A DNA stretch of 64,000 nt from assembly GCF_014198605.1 (NCBI RefSeq), contig NZ_JACIHU010000002.1. One strand, 5' to 3'. Numbering within the stretch: position 1 is the stretch's first letter; the number at the start of each line of letters is the position of its first letter. Position numbers and translations under genes: made by a program. Shown here piece by piece: positions 41,553 to 49,791 of the stretch. Under the pieces are notes generated by a model. The model saw only the letters and a program-made list of their open reading frames with translations. It was not told where the DNA came from and made no database searches. Source of the stretch: Rhizobium etli_C. GTDB lineage: Bacteria; Pseudomonadota; Alphaproteobacteria; Rhizobiales; Rhizobiaceae.

Positions 41553-44099
41553 ATGCGCAATTCACCCTGGCTGGTGTTCACCTATTCGGTGATCATCGTG
41601 ATCGGCCTATTGATCGCCCTGCCGAACGCCCTGCCGCAGTCCGTCCTCCAGCGCATCCCGGCATGGCTGCCGCATGAGCAGGTGTCGCTCGGCCTCGACC
41701 TTCGCGGCGGTTCTCACCTCGTTCTGGAAGTCGACGAGGCGGACCTGACCAAGGAGCGGCTGCAATCGCTGCTTCAGGACGCTCGCCGCGTCCTGCGCGA
41801 AAAGGGCATCCAGCCGAAGGCCGTCGTGCGCAGCCAGAACCAGATCGTCGTGACGCTCGCCGATGCCGCGCAGAGCGATGCGGCCGTCACCGAACTCAAG
41901 ACGCTCGCCAACCCGATCAGCACCGGCCTCAGCGCCGGCCAGGCGGATCTTGATGTCACGGCGAACGGCGCCACCATCACCGTCGGCTTCTCGCCGGCCG
42001 GCATCTCTGCCAATGTCGACAACGCCGTCCAGCAGAGCCTTGAAGTTATCCGCCAGCGCGTCGACCAGGTCGGCGTCTCCGAGCCGACCATCCAGCGCAT
42101 CGGCGCCAATCGCGTGCTCGTGCAGCTGCCCGGCGCGCAGGATCCGACGCGGCTGCGCCAACTTCTCGGCTCCACGGCCAAGATGTCGTTCCACATGCTG
42201 TCGCCGAACAACCAGCCCGGCCCCGGCGTGACAATGATGCAGGATGACGAAGGCCGAACCCATGCTGTTCTCGACCGCGTCGAAATCTCCGGCGACCGCC
42301 TCTCGGATGCCCGCGTCAGCTTCGATCCGAACACGCGCGAACCGATCGTCAGCTTCCGCTTCGACAGCGCCGGTTCCACCCGCTTCGCCGAGATTACCCG
42401 TCAGAACGTCGGCAATCCCTTCGCTATCGTCCTCGACAACAAGGTGCTGAGCGCGCCCGTCATCCGCGAGCCGATCACCGGCGGTTCCGGCCAGATCTCC
42501 GGCAACTTCTCGGCCGACAGCGCCACGACGCTTGCCGCCATGCTGCGCGCCGGCGCCCTGCCCGCCAAGCTGACTGTTATCGAGGAGCGCACGGTCGGCG
42601 CCGACCTCGGCGCTGATGCCATCAAGATGGGCCTCTACTCCGGCATTGTCGGCTTCGTCCTTGTCGCAGTCTTCATCTTCGTTCTTTACGGCACCTGGGG
42701 CATCCTGGCGAATGTGGCGCTGTTGATCCACACGATCCTGACCCTCTCGGCCCTGACGCTGGTCGGCGCAACACTGACGCTGCCGGGTATTGCCGGTGTC
42801 GTTCTCGGCATCGGTCTCGCAGTCGACGCGAACGTTCTGATCAATGAGCGTATCCGTGAAGAGACCCGCAAGGGCAGAGGCGCCTTTGCCGCCATCGATA
42901 CGGGTTTCAACCGTGCCTATTCGACCATTATTGACGGCAATATGACGGCCCTGATCGCCGCGAGCATCCTGTTCTTTTTCGGTTCCGGGCCGGTTCGCGG
43001 CTTTGCGGTGACCATGGCGCTGGGCCTGATCATCTCGATGTTCACCTCGGTTGCCTTCGTGCGCGTCGCCATGATCGAGATTACCCGCCGCCGCAAGTTC
43101 AAGGTGCTGAACATCCGGCCGCTGATCCCGTTCAGCCCTTACGACAAGCATATCCAATTCATGAAGGCGCGTTTCTTCGGCGTCACCGTTTCGGCGCTGC
43201 TTTCGATCGCCTCCGTCGTGCTGTTCATTTATCCCGGCCTCAACTACGGCGTCGACTTCCGCGGCGGCATCCAGATGTCCGTCAAGACCCAAGGGACGGC
43301 CGATCTCGCGAAGTTCCGCGAAGGTCTGGACAGTCTCGGCCTCGGCGAAATCACGCTGCAGTCCTTCGGCGGCAACAACAGCATTCTCGTTCGCGCGCAG
43401 CGCCAGGAGGGCGGCGAAGAGGCGCAGACCGCGGCGGTCACCAAGCTCAAGGACGAAGTCGCCAAGATCGATCCGACCGCGACCGTCGAGGGCACCGACG
43501 TCATCGGTCCGAAGGTCAGCGGCGAGCTTGCCTCGGCCGGCATTCTGTCGGTGGTGATCGCCAGCTTGGCGATGCTGATCTATATCTGGGTCCGGTTCGA
43601 ATGGCCGTTTGCCGTCGGCGCCATCGTCACGCTGGTGCTCGACGTCACCAAGGCGATCGGCTTCTTCGCGATCACCGGCCTGGACTTCAATCTGACGGCC
43701 ATCGCCGCCATCCTGACGCTGGTGGGCTACTCGGTGAACGACAAGGTCGTCGTTTATGACCGCATGCGCGAAAACATGCGGCTCTACAAGTCGATGCCGC
43801 TGCGCGAGATCATCGACAAGTCGATCAACGAGACCCTGGCGCGAAGCCTTTACACCAATGCGACGGCCTTCCTCGCGCTGGTGCCGATGGCAATCTGGGG
43901 CGGCAGCGCCGTCTCGAGCTTCGCGATCCCGATGGTGTTCGGCATTCTGGTGGCCGGCGCCTCCTCGATCTTCATTGCCGCCCCCATCCTGCTCTTCCTC
44001 GGCGACTGGCGCCGCCGTCACGCCAAGGCGCCGGCAACCGATGCGGGCGTCGACATCATTCCGCCGGAAGAGGGCCGCTCGCGCAGTTCGGCAGGCTGA
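41553..44099 (+). CDS. secDF: Protein translocase subunit SecDF (fusion)
   Basis: 848 aa from the ATG at 41553, AAGGA 7 nt upstream. SecD half: first helix, large periplasmic domain beginning VSLGLDLRGGSHLVLEVD, then helices with VVLGIGLAVDANVLINERIREE. SecF half begins near residue 540, with NYGVDFRGGIQM and VGYSVNDKVVVYDRMREN. The fused form is common in rhizobia. It pulls translocated proteins across the inner membrane using the proton gradient. Confidence 0.97.
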   Translation: MRNSPWLVFTYSVIIVIGLLIALPNALPQSVLQRIPAWLPHEQVSLGLDLRGGSHLVLEVDEADLTKERLQSLLQDARRVLREKGIQPKAVVRSQNQIVVTLADAAQSDAAVTELKTLANPISTGLSAGQADLDVTANGATITVGFSPAGISANVDNAVQQSLEVIRQRVDQVGVSEPTIQRIGANRVLVQLPGAQDPTRLRQLLGSTAKMSFHMLSPNNQPGPGVTMMQDDEGRTHAVLDRVEISGDRLSDARVSFDPNTREPIVSFRFDSAGSTRFAEITRQNVGNPFAIVLDNKVLSAPVIREPITGGSGQISGNFSADSATTLAAMLRAGALPAKLTVIEERTVGADLGADAIKMGLYSGIVGFVLVAVFIFVLYGTWGILANVALLIHTILTLSALTLVGATLTLPGIAGVVLGIGLAVDANVLINERIREETRKGRGAFAAIDTGFNRAYSTIIDGNMTALIAASILFFFGSGPVRGFAVTMALGLIISMFTSVAFVRVAMIEITRRRKFKVLNIRPLIPFSPYDKHIQFMKARFFGVTVSALLSIASVVLFIYPGLNYGVDFRGGIQMSVKTQGTADLAKFREGLDSLGLGEITLQSFGGNNSILVRAQRQEGGEEAQTAAVTKLKDEVAKIDPTATVEGTDVIGPKVSGELASAGILSVVIASLAMLIYIWVRFEWPFAVGAIVTLVLDVTKAIGFFAITGLDFNLTAIAAILTLVGYSVNDKVVVYDRMRENMRLYKSMPLREIIDKSINETLARSLYTNATAFLALVPMAIWGGSAVSSFAIPMVFGILVAGASSIFIAAPILLFLGDWRRRHAKAPATDAGVDIIPPEEGRSRSSAG

Positions 44100-44125
44100 A
44101 AACCAGCTGTTAACGCATCCTTGAA

Positions 44126-44160
44126 CAGGGCGCCGGTTGCAGAGCCGGCGCCCTGTTTTT
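44126..44160 (+). terminator. Rho-independent terminator of secDF
   Basis: CAGGGCGCCGG (44126-44136) pairs perfectly with CCGGCGCCCTG (44145-44155) and is followed by TTTTT. Confidence 0.95.
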
Positions 44161-44273
44161 ATTGTTGCCTATTGCCAGGATAAAATTATGCAGCAATTCA
44201 AGATTTTACAGCGTCCGTCGCGGGTCTGAGAAAGGCGCCCGACGGACGCAGCAGAGATCGGGGAAACCGCCAG

Positions 44274-44984
44274 ATGTCACCCAACCCGACGAGACCGCTT
44301 GAGACCACCAGCGACAACGAAGAGCGCATCAAGCGTTTTCTCGCCACCGCCTCGCACGACCTGCAATCGCCGCTACGCCATATCGCCATGTATGCCGAAC
44401 TGCTGCTCGACGATCTCGAGGAGACGCTCGACGGCGAACAGCTGCAGAGCCTCAGGATGATCATGGAAAAGGCGCAGGCCGCGCAGCGGCTCACCAAGGC
44501 ATTGATGAGCCTTGCCGGTGGGGCGCCTCAGGTGACGCCCGAAGAGGTCAACCTGCAGGCGCTGGCCGAACATGTCTGGCCCGAGCTGGTCGATGAAACA
44601 GGGGCGCACGACGCGACGCTTGCCTGCCGGGGGCTGCCCTCCATCCGCACCGACCCTGCCCTGTTCGGCCTGGTGCTGCGGCAGCTCATTTCCAACGCCC
44701 TCACCTATCGCGGTTCATCGCCGCCGCATGTGGCGATCACGGCGGAGCAGGAGGGGGAGAGCTGGTTGATCCGGATTTCCGACAATGGAACCGGCATCGA
44801 TCCCGCCTATCATGAGCGGATCTTCGAGCCATTCTGGAAACTGCCGAAGGCGGGGACAGCCCCCGGCGCCGGCCTCGGCCTGACGACGGCGCAGGAGCTT
44901 CTGAAGGCGCTTGGCGGGGATATTGGTCTTGAGCATTCGGACGAAAGCGGCAGCCGCTTCACCATCCGCCTTCCGGTTTCTTGA
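44274..44984 (+). CDS. Cytoplasmic histidine kinase without sensor domain
   Basis: 236 aa. HisKA with phospho-histidine H28 (TASHDLQSPLRHIAMY) comes right at the N-terminus, then HATPase_c with N box (RQLISNALTYRG), G1 (SDNGTGIDPAYHERIF) and G2 (PGAGLGLTTAQELL). No PAS, GAF or membrane segment is present, so it must be controlled by a partner. It belongs to the bacteriophytochrome-like kinase group (SHDLxxPLR). The convergent receiver gene at 45021 is a likely partner. Confidence 0.9.
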   Translation: MSPNPTRPLETTSDNEERIKRFLATASHDLQSPLRHIAMYAELLLDDLEETLDGEQLQSLRMIMEKAQAAQRLTKALMSLAGGAPQVTPEEVNLQALAEHVWPELVDETGAHDATLACRGLPSIRTDPALFGLVLRQLISNALTYRGSSPPHVAITAEQEGESWLIRISDNGTGIDPAYHERIFEPFWKLPKAGTAPGAGLGLTTAQELLKALGGDIGLEHSDESGSRFTIRLPVS

Positions 44985-45020
44985 GGCGGCAAACCGGCCG
45001 ACAGTCCTGCGCGACATGCG

Positions 45021-45458
45021 TTAAATGCTGTAATCGTCCTTCCAGAAATCCGGGACGTCATAGTGCACATATTCGCGGATGATGTGCTGCAGCGTCTGGG
45101 CGTCGATCTCGTCCTTGCCGATGCGGAAGTCTACGCCGTAATCGGGAAACTCCTGGAAATAGCCGCCCGATATGTCGGTCGAGACGACGCCGATCGGGCC
45201 GGTATAGCCGATGCCGCGCAGCTCGGGCACCGTTTCGCGGAAATCGGCATTGGGTAGAAGACGGTTGTCGAGCAGGATGAGATCGAAGCGAGCAGCGCGG
45301 ATCTTTTCCAGCGCGTCGCCGATCGACGGCGAATATTCGACTTCGACCAGCGGCTCGGAGAGCTCGGCGATCTTCTTCTTGAGCGCGCGGAATTCAATGA
45401 ACTCGTCATCGACAAAGAGAACCTTCACCGCATTCTTTCGGACCGTTTCGCTGGTCAT
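45021..45458 (-). CDS. Stand-alone receiver domain protein
   Basis: 145 aa from the ATG at 45458 (MTSETVRKNA), GGGGA upstream. Receiver with acidic pair D17/D18 (LFVDDEF) and acceptor D64 (ILLDNRLLP). The loop after the acceptor lacks the usual MP pair (NRLLPN), and the C-terminus is aromatic (VPDFWKDDYSI). No output domain. It is 29 bp from the LuxR-type gene, with which it is probably co-transcribed. Confidence 0.87.
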   Translation of the reverse strand: MTSETVRKNAVKVLFVDDEFIEFRALKKKIAELSEPLVEVEYSPSIGDALEKIRAARFDLILLDNRLLPNADFRETVPELRGIGYTGPIGVVSTDISGGYFQEFPDYGVDFRIGKDEIDAQTLQHIIREYVHYDVPDFWKDDYSI

Positions 45459-45487
45459 CTCATTTTCCCCAGTCCCGAAGTCCATTT

Positions 45488-46198
45488 TCACGACACCAAA
45501 CCGTTTCTCAGGGCGATCGCCACCATGTGGACGCGATTCACCGCGTCGAGTTTGCGCGCGGCTGCGGTGATATGCGAATTGACCGTGTGCTCGGAAAGAC
45601 CAAGAATGATGGCGATTTCCGCCGAGGTCTTGCCTTCGCTCGTCCATTTGACGATTTCCGATTCGCGCTGGGTCAGGCGTCCGGACATTTCCTGCGTCAG
45701 GATTTCCTCATAGAGCTTATCGAAAATCCGCATGGCGTCGAGAAGCAGGTCGGCGATCTCGCCCTGATCCGGCTCTTCACGCTCGCCGCTCAGCACCAGG
45801 CAATATCGCCGCCCTTCCGGCGTGAACAGCGGAATGAAAAGGAAGACGCCGTTGCGGAACTCGTTGAACAGGCGATCGGAGGGATAGGTATCCGGCTCGG
45901 CACTTCTGCCATGGACCGGCGTTGCCAGAAACTGGGCGCTCTTTGCCCGGACAGTCCCGAGCGCCTCTTTCAACGTCGCGGTGAAAAGGCCGACGCGGCG
46001 CTCGTGGACATTGGTGATGACGACATCGCGTTCACCGAAAGGAGCCGAGGCTTCGGAAATGCGGGCAAGGGCGAAATTGTCGAAGTGATAATGCTGCGCC
46101 GCCGCTTTCAACAGGCGGAAAAAATCGGTGCGGTTGATCGCCCGGCTCAACTCCGGCCCGGCATGAAAAGGAGTCGCCGCGGCATTGCTCATTCCCAA
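45488..46198 (-). CDS. LuxR-type transcriptional regulator
   Basis: 236 aa. N-terminal autoinducer-binding-like domain (FFRLLKAAAQHYHFDNFALA) and C-terminal LuxR HTH (RLTQRESEIVKWTSEGKTS, LGLSEHTVNSHITAAA). The overall layout and C-terminal end resemble VisN/VisR. No luxI-type gene is in the window, so it may be an orphan that senses another cue. It probably forms an operon with the receiver gene downstream. Confidence 0.9.
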   Translation of the reverse strand: MGMSNAAATPFHAGPELSRAINRTDFFRLLKAAAQHYHFDNFALARISEASAPFGERDVVITNVHERRVGLFTATLKEALGTVRAKSAQFLATPVHGRSAEPDTYPSDRLFNEFRNGVFLFIPLFTPEGRRYCLVLSGEREEPDQGEIADLLLDAMRIFDKLYEEILTQEMSGRLTQRESEIVKWTSEGKTSAEIAIILGLSEHTVNSHITAAARKLDAVNRVHMVAIALRNGLVS

Positions 46199-46662
46199 TC
46201 TTCCTCTCCTCTCCCGATCCCCAAATCTTGGGATATACGTCCTAAACGCGAAGAGCTACAAAAATTGCGAGACGGTTGATGAGAGATATCGAAACGGGGA
46301 CTTTCGGTACGCAAGGCGGAAATCATCAGTTATCTCAACTACAGGTGATGCACGGGCAGGTTATACTGAGGGGCAGTAGTTCTTACCTGGGTATCGTAAA
46401 TCTTCTCGCGGTCAACATCCATGAAAGCGAGAAGGCAGTGCCAGACGTAAGCGCGAGAGAGCCGATAGGCCCATTTAGCTAAGGGGTTGGCTGAAGTTCG
46501 TGGCGGCGAACGCGGGTCCATTCGGTTCTCTCAGCGCTTATTTTTAATTCCGTCCGCTTCGTTTCGGTTGCATCTTGGGATGCACACTCGGCCTTGTCAA
46601 TTGCGGTTTCTCATATCGCCCGGACGAACGCCAGGAAACGCACCATCGGTTTTTGCCGTTTC
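46199..46662. other. AT-richer intergenic gap, no supported gene
   Basis: 464 bp whose base composition looks near 50% GC, lower than both sides. Two short overlapping frames (46276-46482 plus, 46339-46521 minus) show no recognisable protein and no good ribosome binding site. It must contain the LuxR-gene promoter. It may be the remnant of a lost gene. Confidence 0.5.
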
Positions 46663-47040
46663 CTACACTTCAAGATTGAGAACGATCGCGGCGAGGTCAA
46701 GCGGCTTCTCGAGGTAAAAATCGGCACCGGCTTCGAGCGCGCGGGCGCGATCCTCATCGGCATCTGATCCGCTGCAGATTGCAAGCCGCATCGCGCTGAA
46801 CCGATCGTCGCCGCGCAGCCTGCTCACCAGACCGATGCCGCTGTCGAGCGGCATATAGAGATCGGCGATCAGCAACTCCGGCGGAGCCCAGCCTTCGGCC
46901 ACGCGCTGCTTCAGCGCCTCGAGCGCCGTCTCGGCTGTCGAAAAACAGAACAGATCGACGTCTATCTGCTGCTTCTTGCGGATATAGTCGAGATAGAAGA
47001 GATCATCCCTGCTGTCGTCGACGTACACGATGGTAGGCAT
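46663..47040 (-). CDS. Stand-alone receiver domain protein
   Basis: 125 aa from the ATG at 47040 (MPTIVYVDDSRDD); an in-frame start at 47094 is possible. Receiver with D8/D9, acceptor D in LLIADLYMPLDSG and K in YLEKPLD. It is of the Rcp1-like type that usually pairs with phytochrome-like kinases. It diverges from the PAS kinase gene at 47234. Confidence 0.87.
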   Translation of the reverse strand: MPTIVYVDDSRDDLFYLDYIRKKQQIDVDLFCFSTAETALEALKQRVAEGWAPPELLIADLYMPLDSGIGLVSRLRGDDRFSAMRLAICSGSDADEDRARALEAGADFYLEKPLDLAAIVLNLEV

Positions 47041-47233
47041 CCAGCACCATGATTTGGATATTGTTCGATGAAGCTCGCCGTCCTTCGACCTCACGATATC
47101 GCGATTTCACGAAAATTCGATCTATCTTATCGAAAAATCATTTCGCAAAAAGCGCGGCGGCGGCTTCGCCTGCCTATTGAGTATTCCTCGATTTCGGAAA
47201 AAATGGCCGCGCGAACCGAAGGAGGATACACGG

Positions 47234-49375
47234 GTGCAGGATAAGGGCAACGTGGACCTGCAGGATCAGCGAAGGCGGCGCTACCGCGCCTTCGCTATTG
47301 CTGTCGGCTGCCTGATGTTGCTTCTCGGCGCCAGTGCGCTGGCCGGCTGGTTGTTGCAGATCGCGATCGTCACCTCGCTGATCCCCGGCTTCCCGTCGAT
47401 GGCTTTCAATACCGCCCTTTGCTTCGTGCTTTCCGGCGTCGGGCTTGCCGCCTCGACGCTGGCCGGCCGCCGCTTTCGCGTGGCGGCGACGGTCATGGCG
47501 GGGTTTGCTGCGGCGATCGCGGCGGCCCGGCTCGTGGAAATCGCCATGTTCGGACGGCGTTTCCACAATGTCGACATGCTGATCTCGCAGCTCTTGGTTC
47601 CGGCCGACTTCATCGCCGAGATCGGCGGCGGCATGGGGCCCAACACGGCATTGATCTTCCTGATCGCCAATTTTTCGCTGCTGCTGTCCCTCTACCTCGA
47701 GACGTCGAAAAGCCAGGTGGTACAGGAGCTGACCAGCTACGTCGTCATCACGCTCGGCATGATCGCGCTCGCCGGCTATGTCACCTATGCGGAACAGGGC
47801 TACCGCTGGGGCCCCTATGCGGCGATGGCGCTGCATACGGCGATCGGCCTGGTGCTCTTCGGCTCGGGCCTTCTTGCCCGCTCCTGGTGGCTGCAGCCGG
47901 CAAACCGGGCGCAGATCCCGCTCTGGATCCCGGCGGCGGTCTGCTTCACCGGCCTTCTTGTCGATCTCTACACGCCGCTTGGCCTTGCCAACGGCATTCT
48001 CTACGTGCCGCTGGTGTTGACGGCCCTCTGGTTCGGCAACAGGAATGCGCCGCTCTTCTTCGCCTTCGCCTGCACCGTGCTGCTGATGCTCGGCTTCCTC
48101 GCCGTCCGGCACGACGAAGCGGGCTTCTGGCAGGAGATCGCCAACCGCACGATCACCGCCGCCACGCTGTGGCTGATCGCGATCCTCGTCTTCTATTTCC
48201 TGCGCAACCATCACAATCTCGAAGCCGAGCGCATCCGCTTCGGCGCATTGGTGCGCAGCACGCCCGATGCCGTCATCGTCATCGACGAACGTGGAACGAT
48301 CAAGAGTTTCAATCCGGCGGCCGAAAGCATGTTCGGCTATTCGCCGCAGGAGACGATCGGCCGGAACATCAAGATGCTGATGCCCGAGCCCTATCATTCC
48401 GAGCACGACGGCTATCTCGCCCATTACCGGAAGACCGGCGAGGAGCGCATCATCGGCACGACGCGCATGGTCTCCGGGCGGCGCAAGAACGGCATCGTCT
48501 TCCCGATCGACGTGTCCATCAGCGTCGTCGTCAGCGGCCAGACCAAGACCTTCGTCGGCATCGTGCGCGACATCAGCGAGCGCGCCCGGCAGGAAGAGCG
48601 GATGAAAACCACGCTTGCCCAGCTCGAGGCCTATACGGCCGAACTCGAGCGCAGCAACCACGACCTCGATGAATTCGCCTACATCGCCTCGCATGATCTG
48701 AAGGAGCCGCTGCGCGGCCTGCACAACCATTCCCGCTTTCTCCTCGAGGACTATGAGGACAAGCTCGACGATGACGGCGTGCGCCGGCTGAACCGTCTGG
48801 TGCGTCTCAGCCAACGCATGGAGAAGCTCGTCAACGACCTGCTTTACTTTTCCCGGCTCGGGCGACAGCAGCTCGCGGTCAAACGCGCCGATATCGGTCT
48901 GATCGTCAAGGATGTGGTCGCGACGATGGAGCTCCTGCTGGAGGAGCGGCATGCCAAGGTCGTCATCGACGGCCGGCTGCCGGACGTGGTCTGCGACGCG
49001 CCGCGGCTGACCGAAGTGTTCCGCAATCTCATCACCAACGCGATCAAATACAACGACAAGCCGGCGCCGCTGGTCTCGATCGGCTATCTCGAACGCTATG
49101 TCGGCGAGGACGGCACGGTTGCCCGCAACGTGTTTTTCGTTAGGGATAACGGCAAAGGCATACCCCAGGAATTCCATGAGGATATTTTCCGCATTTTCAA
49201 ACGTCTCGAAAAGTCGCAGGATTCCGACGACGGGACCGGAGCAGGCCTCACTTTCGTCCGCAAGATCATCGCGCGGCACAACGGCGATATCTGGCTGGAA
49301 TCCGAAGTCGGCGCCGGCACCACATTCTATTTCACCCTGGGAAAAAAGCGCGAGGGGCAGAATGCAGCAGCGTGA
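47234..49375 (+). CDS. Membrane PAS histidine kinase (phytochrome-kinase-like)
   Basis: 713 aa from a GTG at 47234 with GGAGG 8 nt upstream; an upstream TTG at 47177 has none. About eight membrane helices (residues 20-310) form an N-terminal MASE-like sensor. Then comes a PAS domain (ALVRSTPDAVIVIDERGTIK, FGYSPQETIGRNIKMLMPEP), HisKA with H487 (YIASHDLKEPLRGL) and HATPase_c (ITNAIKYNDK, RDNGKGIPQEFHEDIF, GTGAGLTFVRKI). Its gene overlaps the next receiver gene by 14 bp. Confidence 0.92.
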   Translation: MQDKGNVDLQDQRRRRYRAFAIAVGCLMLLLGASALAGWLLQIAIVTSLIPGFPSMAFNTALCFVLSGVGLAASTLAGRRFRVAATVMAGFAAAIAAARLVEIAMFGRRFHNVDMLISQLLVPADFIAEIGGGMGPNTALIFLIANFSLLLSLYLETSKSQVVQELTSYVVITLGMIALAGYVTYAEQGYRWGPYAAMALHTAIGLVLFGSGLLARSWWLQPANRAQIPLWIPAAVCFTGLLVDLYTPLGLANGILYVPLVLTALWFGNRNAPLFFAFACTVLLMLGFLAVRHDEAGFWQEIANRTITAATLWLIAILVFYFLRNHHNLEAERIRFGALVRSTPDAVIVIDERGTIKSFNPAAESMFGYSPQETIGRNIKMLMPEPYHSEHDGYLAHYRKTGEERIIGTTRMVSGRRKNGIVFPIDVSISVVVSGQTKTFVGIVRDISERARQEERMKTTLAQLEAYTAELERSNHDLDEFAYIASHDLKEPLRGLHNHSRFLLEDYEDKLDDDGVRRLNRLVRLSQRMEKLVNDLLYFSRLGRQQLAVKRADIGLIVKDVVATMELLLEERHAKVVIDGRLPDVVCDAPRLTEVFRNLITNAIKYNDKPAPLVSIGYLERYVGEDGTVARNVFFVRDNGKGIPQEFHEDIFRIFKRLEKSQDSDDGTGAGLTFVRKIIARHNGDIWLESEVGAGTTFYFTLGKKREGQNAAA

Positions 49376-49787
49376 CACGCAACCGATCCTCATCGTCGAA
49401 GACAGCGAAGACGATTTCGAAGCGACGATGCGCGCCTTCAAGCGCACCAACCTGCGCAACTCGATCCGCTGGGCAGCCTCCGGGCAGGAAGCGCTCGACA
49501 TGCTCGCGACGATGGTGCCGAAACCAGGTCTGATCCTGCTCGATCTCAACATGCCCGGCCTTGACGGCCGCAAGACGCTGGAGGCGATCAAGTCGAATGA
49601 CGGCTGGCGCAAGATTCCAGTGGTGATCCTGACGACCTCCGACGACGAGCGCGATATCGAAGGCTGCTATGCGCTCGGCGCCAATACCTATGTGCAGAAG
49701 CCCGTCGATCTCGACGGCCTCTTCGCCGCGATCCAGCGGCTGAAGGAATACTGGTTCGAAATCGCGATCCTGCCGCTCGAGGACTGA
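49362..49787 (+). CDS. Rcp1-like response regulator
   Basis: 141 aa. Receiver with acidic residues (IVEDSEDD), acceptor D61 (ILLDLNMPGLDG), T in ILTTS and K in YVQKPVD. It has the long C-terminal helix (FAAIQRLKEYWFEIAILP) typical of regulators partnered with phytochrome-like kinases. Start overlaps the kinase gene by 14 nt, and the hybrid kinase follows 4 bp later, so the three are one operon. Confidence 0.92.
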   Translation: MQQRDTQPILIVEDSEDDFEATMRAFKRTNLRNSIRWAASGQEALDMLATMVPKPGLILLDLNMPGLDGRKTLEAIKSNDGWRKIPVVILTTSDDERDIEGCYALGANTYVQKPVDLDGLFAAIQRLKEYWFEIAILPLED

Positions 49788-49791
49788 CGGT

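Noticed and set aside
41607..44021. 804-codon minus-strand frame across secDF
   Set aside because: High-GC shadow of secDF; no recognisable domain.
45003..45020. Possible third RIME remnant (GCGACATGCGTTAA)
   Set aside because: Only a half-motif and no paired arm; it lies in a very short convergent gap.
46276..46521. Two overlapping short frames in the low-GC gap
   Set aside because: No ribosome binding site, no family, and opposite strands overlap; kept only as an intergenic note.
47174..49612. 812-codon minus-strand frame across the PAS kinase
   Set aside because: Shadow of the kinase, with its His/Arg/Asp-rich nonsense composition.
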